This document shows positions 60,719 to 64,000 of a DNA stretch of 64,000 nucleotides, piece after piece. A program made the translations under genes and the position numbers. The notes under the pieces were generated by a model. It worked only from the letters and a program-made list of their open reading frames with translations. It had not been told where the DNA came from and ran no database searches. The stretch is from Tabrizicola_A sp965284335 (lineage in GTDB: Bacteria > Pseudomonadota > Alphaproteobacteria > Rhodobacterales > Rhodobacteraceae). The stretch lies in the NCBI RefSeq assembly GCF_965284335.1, contig NZ_OZ260076.1; one strand, 5' to 3'. Every line of letters begins with the position of its first letter. The stretch's first letter is position 1.

Positions 60719-60889
60719 ATGAACCTGACTTGGCTGTTGCGCATGGCGAAATGGGCGCGCCACCCGCCCTCGCCCAAACGGGTCAAGCTGGTGCTGATCG
60801 TCGTCGCCTTATGCTTTGCGATTTGGGGGGCCGAGCTGATGTGGGGCTGGCCCGAGGCATTGAACGTGAATGGCAAGCTGCGTCCTTGA
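60719..60889 (+). CDS. Small membrane protein downstream of hpt (56 aa)
   Basis: A short frame of 56 codons. The ATG at 60719 is 6 bases after the hpt stop. The protein begins MNLTWLLRMAKWARHPPSPK, then one transmembrane helix (about residues 21-43, VKLVLIVVALCFAIWGAELMW) and a short tail WGWPEALNVNGKLRP. The N-terminal half is basic. The tight coupling, codon use like the neighbours and clean topology support a real gene. The role is unknown; a positive-inside single-pass orientation is inferred. Confidence 0.7.
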   Translation: MNLTWLLRMAKWARHPPSPKRVKLVLIVVALCFAIWGAELMWGWPEALNVNGKLRP

Positions 60890-60954
60890 CGCCGCGCGCT
60901 GCAAGGCCCGTGTTGGGGCGTCTCCCCCACAACCGCCATGACTGAAAGAACAGC

Positions 60955-60982
60955 TTAACACAGCCATCGGCTGCTGTATGAT
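60955..60982 (+). promoter_or_regulatory. Promoter of the di-haem cytochrome gene
   Basis: TTAACA and TATGAT are 16 bases apart, 44 bases before the ATG at 61026. The -10 box is near consensus. Confidence 0.55.
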
Positions 60983-61025
60983 CGCGCCGAAAGGGCAAAA
61001 GCCCGCCGTTCACACAGGATAATTG

Positions 61026-61919
61026 ATGTTCCGCCGCGCCCTTTTGATTGCCATAGGCACCGCCTTATTGGGCTTTGCGGCCTTCTTGCTGCTCACCCAG
61101 ACCCGCCCCAGCGATCAGGCCGATCTGGCGGGCTTGCAAGCGGATGCGACACGCGGTGCGGTGGTCTTTGCCGCGGCGGGCTGTGGCTCTTGCCATATGG
61201 CACCGGGGGCACGTGAGGAGGCGCAATTGGTCATGTCGGGCGGCATGCGCTTTGCCTCAGAGTTCGGCACCTTTATTGCGCCCAACATCTCGCCCGACCC
61301 AAGCCATGGCCTTGGCAGCTGGACGCTCGAAGATTTTTCGCACGCCCTGCGCGACGGGATCACCCCGCAAGGCCAGCATTATTTTCCCGTCCTGCCCTAT
61401 ACGGCCTATGCCAAGATGACAGGCCAAGATGTGGTGGATCTTTGGGCCTATCTGCAAAGCCTGCCGCCCTCGACCACCCCATCTGCGCCGCATGAGGTTG
61501 GGTTTCCCTTCTCATTCCGGCGGCTGATTGGGGGGTGGAAACTGCTCTATATGACGGATGGTTGGCAGATGACCGCCGCCGAAACGCCCGAGATCGCGCG
61601 AGGCCGTTATCTGGTTGAGGCACTGGCCCATTGTGCCGAATGCCATACACCGCGCAATGCCTTTGGCGGCTTGGACCGCAGCCGCTGGATGGCCGGGGCC
61701 CCTTCGCCCGATGGGCAGGGTCGGGTGCCGAATATAACGCCCGCAAAACTGACCTGGAGCGAGGCTGAACTTTTCGCCTATCTAACCACGGGCTTTACCC
61801 CGGAATATGACAGCGTTGGCGGCCATATGGCGCATGTCGTGGACAATATGGCGAAACTGCCGGCCTCAGATGTCAGGGCTGCGGTTGCCTATTTGAAAGC
61901 CCTGCCGGCGGCAGAATGA
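61026..61919 (+). CDS. Di-haem cytochrome c
   Basis: A 297-residue exported or membrane-anchored cytochrome. The N-terminal helix (about 3-22) may remain as an anchor. There are two haem attachment sites, CGSCH (about residue 57) and CAECH (about 205), in two cytochrome c domains. It resembles the cytochrome subunit of periplasmic alcohol/aldehyde or sugar dehydrogenases. No such dehydrogenase is next to it, so it is an orphan electron carrier here. ATG at 61026; TTG three bases earlier is in frame. Confidence 0.9.
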   Translation: MFRRALLIAIGTALLGFAAFLLLTQTRPSDQADLAGLQADATRGAVVFAAAGCGSCHMAPGAREEAQLVMSGGMRFASEFGTFIAPNISPDPSHGLGSWTLEDFSHALRDGITPQGQHYFPVLPYTAYAKMTGQDVVDLWAYLQSLPPSTTPSAPHEVGFPFSFRRLIGGWKLLYMTDGWQMTAAETPEIARGRYLVEALAHCAECHTPRNAFGGLDRSRWMAGAPSPDGQGRVPNITPAKLTWSEAELFAYLTTGFTPEYDSVGGHMAHVVDNMAKLPASDVRAAVAYLKALPAAE

Positions 61920-61930
61920 ATCAGGTGTTG

Positions 61931-61946
61931 TTAACCACCGTTTAAC
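61931..61946. promoter_or_regulatory. CtrA-type binding site
   Basis: TTAA-N7-TTAAC is exact (spacer CCACCGT), the full consensus for the alphaproteobacterial cell-cycle regulator CtrA. It lies 22 bases before the ATG of the 76-residue protein and after the cytochrome gene. Confidence 0.6.
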
Positions 61947-61968
61947 CAGCTTTTGCCAGTTTGGGGGT

Positions 61969-62199
61969 ATGAAACATTTTGCCTCCACCCCCATGACACC
62001 CGACACATGGCTGTCGCAAATTTTTGCCGCAAAATCCGCCAATGGCGGCGTTGTGCGCCGTTCGATCGCTTGGGTTGACCATGAAATTGGCCGAGATCGC
62101 TTTATCGACGAAGTGCGACGCCGCGGCTTTCGCCTGATCGCAAGCCGCAGCCAGTTCATCGTGATCTGCAACCGCGATCCGCTGCGCATTCTTCTGTGA
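61969..62199 (+). CDS. Conserved 76-aa protein, function unknown
   Basis: The protein starts MKHFASTPMTPDTWLSQIF and contains VDHEIGRDRFIDEVRRRGF, a pattern I recognise from other Rhodobacteraceae. There are no membrane helices. The C-terminal part looks like an alpha-beta unit. Some databases give it a phosphoribosylanthranilate-isomerase name, which cannot be right for so short a chain. A GGGGGT site precedes the ATG. Its position under a perfect CtrA-type site suggests cell-cycle or motility-linked control. Confidence 0.75.
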   Translation: MKHFASTPMTPDTWLSQIFAAKSANGGVVRRSIAWVDHEIGRDRFIDEVRRRGFRLIASRSQFIVICNRDPLRILL

Positions 62200-62202
62200 C
62201 AT

Positions 62203-62223
62203 CCGATTTTCGTCGAAAATCGG
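62203..62223. repeat. Palindrome, family III, copy 2
   Basis: CCGATTTTCG, one T, and CGAAAATCGG form a perfect 10-bp inverted repeat, just after the stop of the 76-residue gene. Probably a bidirectional terminator. Confidence 0.65.
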
Positions 62224-62228
62224 CACCG

Positions 62229-62249
62229 CGATTTTTCGACGAAAAATCG
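62229..62249. repeat. Palindrome, family III, copy 3
   Basis: CGATTTTTCG, one A, and CGAAAAATCG form a perfect 10-bp inverted repeat adjoining the lipA stop codon. Nearly the same as the lpd palindrome (16023-16043). Confidence 0.65.
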
Positions 62250-63227
62250 TTACGCGCGCCCCAATTTCTCGTTGCGCGCAGATTGCAGCCGGGCAAAATC
62301 GTCGCCTGCATGATAGCTTGAGCGCGTCAGCGGCGTCGCAGAGACCATCAAAAAGCCTTTGCCATAAGCGGCTTCCTCATAGCTTTTGAACTCGTCTGGC
62401 GTCACAAACCGGTCCACCCGGTGGTGCTTGGGTGTGGGTTGCAGATATTGCCCGATCGTCAGAAAATCGACATCCGCCGCGCGCATGTCATCCATGACTT
62501 GCAACACACCCTGACGGTCCTCTCCCAACCCAACCATAATCCCCGATTTGGTGAACATCGCGGGATCCAACTCTTTGACCTTTTGCAAAAGCCGCAGCGA
62601 GTGAAAATACCGCGCACCGGGCCGCACTTCGAGATAAAGGCCCGGCACGGTTTCCAGATTGTGATTGAACACATCCGGCCGTGCCTCGACCACTTTTTCC
62701 AAGGCAGAGGGCGGGCATTTCAGAAAATCCGGCGTCAGGATTTCAATCGTTGTGTCAGGAGACCGGTGGCGAATGGCGCGGATGGTCTGGGCGAAATGTT
62801 CGGCCCCGCCATCTTCCAGATCATCGCGATCAACCGATGTGATGACCACATGTTTCAAACCAAGCTCACTGACCGCATGGGCCACCTTGCCCGGCTCAAA
62901 GGCATCCAACGCCTGCGGCTTGCCCGTGGCCACGTTGCAAAAGGTGCAGCCACGGGTGCAAATCTCGCCCATGATCATCATGGTGGCGTGGCCTTGGCTC
63001 CAGCATTCGCCCACATTCGGGCAGCCGGCCTCTTCGCAGACCGTCACCAGCTTTTTCGATTTCAAAATCTCGCGCGTTTGCTTATAGCCCTCGGACGTCG
63101 GGGCCTTGACGCGGATCCACGAGGGTTTTTTCGGCTGCTCCTGATCGGGGCGATGGGCCTTTTCCGGGTGGCGTTGATCGGGCAGCTTGAGATCGCGCAA
63201 GGTATTTTCCCCCTGACTAAACGTCAT
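62250..63227 (-). CDS. lipA: Lipoyl synthase
   Basis: This radical-SAM enzyme inserts two sulfur atoms into octanoyl groups on 2-oxo-acid dehydrogenase subunits. The 325 residues have the auxiliary cluster motif CEEAGCPNVGEC and the radical-SAM motif CTRGCTFC, then VDRDDLEDGG. The C-terminal RSSYHAGD motif supplies the serine ligand. ATG at 63227; a longer start seven codons upstream is less likely. The family III palindromes end the gene. Confidence 0.96.
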   Translation of the reverse strand: MTFSQGENTLRDLKLPDQRHPEKAHRPDQEQPKKPSWIRVKAPTSEGYKQTREILKSKKLVTVCEEAGCPNVGECWSQGHATMMIMGEICTRGCTFCNVATGKPQALDAFEPGKVAHAVSELGLKHVVITSVDRDDLEDGGAEHFAQTIRAIRHRSPDTTIEILTPDFLKCPPSALEKVVEARPDVFNHNLETVPGLYLEVRPGARYFHSLRLLQKVKELDPAMFTKSGIMVGLGEDRQGVLQVMDDMRAADVDFLTIGQYLQPTPKHHRVDRFVTPDEFKSYEEAAYGKGFLMVSATPLTRSSYHAGDDFARLQSARNEKLGRA

Positions 63228-63362
63228 GCTTGTGTGTAACCTTCCCACACCCCAATGGCAACGGGCCTAGCCCTGCGCGGCGGTCATGGCGCCATTCGCC
63301 ACAAGCAAGGCCGAGACCATTTTAAAACGCATATTTTGGGGCAAAGAAATTTTGGAGGAACT

Positions 63363-64000
63363 ATGTCAAAGAAACTGATTGCAGAGGCTTTGGGCACATT
63401 CATTTTGGTTCTGTTTGGTTGTGGTGCCGCGGTGATCGGCGGTAATGCGATTGGCTTTACCGGCATTTCACTTGCCTTTGGTCTGGCCATTGTGGCCGCC
63501 GCCTATGGGCTGGGGGCCATGTCTGGCGCGCATCTGAACCCGGCGGTCTCTTTTGGAATGGTCGCCGCTGGCCGCATGTCGGTGGGCGATGCGGTGCAAT
63601 ATTCCGGGGCGCAGATTCTGGGCGCGATCTTGGGTGCGGCGGTGCTCTATCTGATCGCCTCAGGCAGCGCTGGGTGGACTGGCGGGCTTGGGGCCAATGG
63701 TTATGGCCCGGGCTATCTGGGGGAATATTCGCTGACCGCCGCCCTAGTCTTTGAGTTTGTGATGACCTTTGTCTTTGTCACCGTGATTCTGGGGGCAACC
63801 GGCACAGGTGCGGCGGCGGGCTTTGCCGGTTTGGCCATTGGTCTGACGCTGGCGGCCATTCACCTTGTGGGCATCAATGTGACCGGGGTTTCGGTCAACC
63901 CCGCACGGTCGATTGGTCCGGCGCTCTTTTCGGGCGGTGCGTCCTTGGCGCAGCTTTGGGTCTTCATCCTTGCCCCCTTGGCGGGGGGGCTCGTTGCCGG
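63363..64000 (+). CDS. aqpZ: Aquaporin Z, 3' end cut off by the window
   Basis: The frame runs from the ATG at 63363, with GGAGG upstream, to the window's end (212 codons visible). It is an MIP-family water channel: KKLIAEALGTFILVLFGCG starts helix 1, the first NPA box is in SGAHLNPAVSFG and the second in VNPARSIGPALF. The arginine of the selectivity filter follows the second NPA. Aquaporin Z is favoured over glycerol facilitators by the narrow-pore pattern. About the last helix is missing. Confidence 0.95.
   Translation, partial: MSKKLIAEALGTFILVLFGCGAAVIGGNAIGFTGISLAFGLAIVAAAYGLGAMSGAHLNPAVSFGMVAAGRMSVGDAVQYSGAQILGAILGAAVLYLIASGSAGWTGGLGANGYGPGYLGEYSLTAALVFEFVMTFVFVTVILGATGTGAAAGFAGLAIGLTLAAIHLVGINVTGVSVNPARSIGPALFSGGASLAQLWVFILAPLAGGLVA

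Noticed and set aside
1..64000. tRNA, rRNA, CRISPR, insertion sequence, prophage or gene-transfer-agent genes
   Set aside because: Intergenic regions are all under about 190 bases and show no cloverleaf, direct-repeat array or transposase-like frame; no phage structural genes were recognised.

Overview
The window is a G+C-rich, densely packed piece of a Rhodobacterales (Rhodobacter/Roseobacter group) alphaproteobacterial chromosome. Evidence for the lineage: the order dusB(nifR3)-ntrB-ntrC-ntrY-ntrX-trkA-trkH-hfq-hflX, an argS-SPOR-nagZ-scpA-scpB block, a fused IspDF, a HemB without the cysteine zinc site, an NtrC without GAFTGA, an alphaproteobacterial SOS box before uvrA and a perfect CtrA-type site. 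I see no rRNA, tRNA, CRISPR array, insertion sequence, prophage or plasmid function. No gap between genes exceeds about 190 bases.

Layout. 1-7140: the 3' end of a pterin-dependent methyltransferase gene, then a leftward run for cell-wall recycling and chromosome segregation (argS, SPOR protein, nagZ, scpA, scpB, a 67-residue protein), then coaD and a CBS-domain protein. 7231-9780: a LysR regulator divergent from mmsA (valine catabolism). 9937-14790: a STAS-like protein translationally coupled to a Crp/Fnr regulator, a YgaP-like membrane protein, uvrA, and a rhodanese behind an AT-rich palindrome. 14780-24136: two MFS transporters, lpd, a DUF924 protein, queA and a very large AsmA/YhdP-like envelope protein. 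24288-28460: bcp, a ferritin-like DUF455 protein, an M23 peptidase/bactofilin pair and a DUF2189 membrane protein. 28631-39754: prfB, PBP1A, AmiC, an aminotransferase, a DsbA-like oxidoreductase, mfd and a small membrane protein. 39911-45177: hemB, a SYLF lipoprotein, a beta-hydroxyacid dehydrogenase and a penicillin-acylase-family hydrolase. 45266-57342: the leftward hflX/hfq/trk/ntr block. 57503-64000: ispDF, pgpA, a short CinA, a COQ10-like protein, hpt, an unlisted 56-residue membrane protein, a di-haem cytochrome c, a 76-residue protein under a CtrA site, lipA and the start of aqpZ.

Most genes are ordinary core functions. The less ordinary signals are between genes: three families of dispersed palindromic elements (three copies each in this window), an attenuator-like set of competing hairpins at the 3' end of hflX, an NtrC-type operator in front of the ntr operon, a Crp-like operator with a 5-base spacer between a Crp/Fnr gene and its neighbour, and a hflX gene with no conventional start codon before its conserved domain. 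I found no clear-cut new defence, mobile or biosynthetic system. The nearest thing to an undescribed module is the STAS-Crp-YgaP cluster at 9937-11325.
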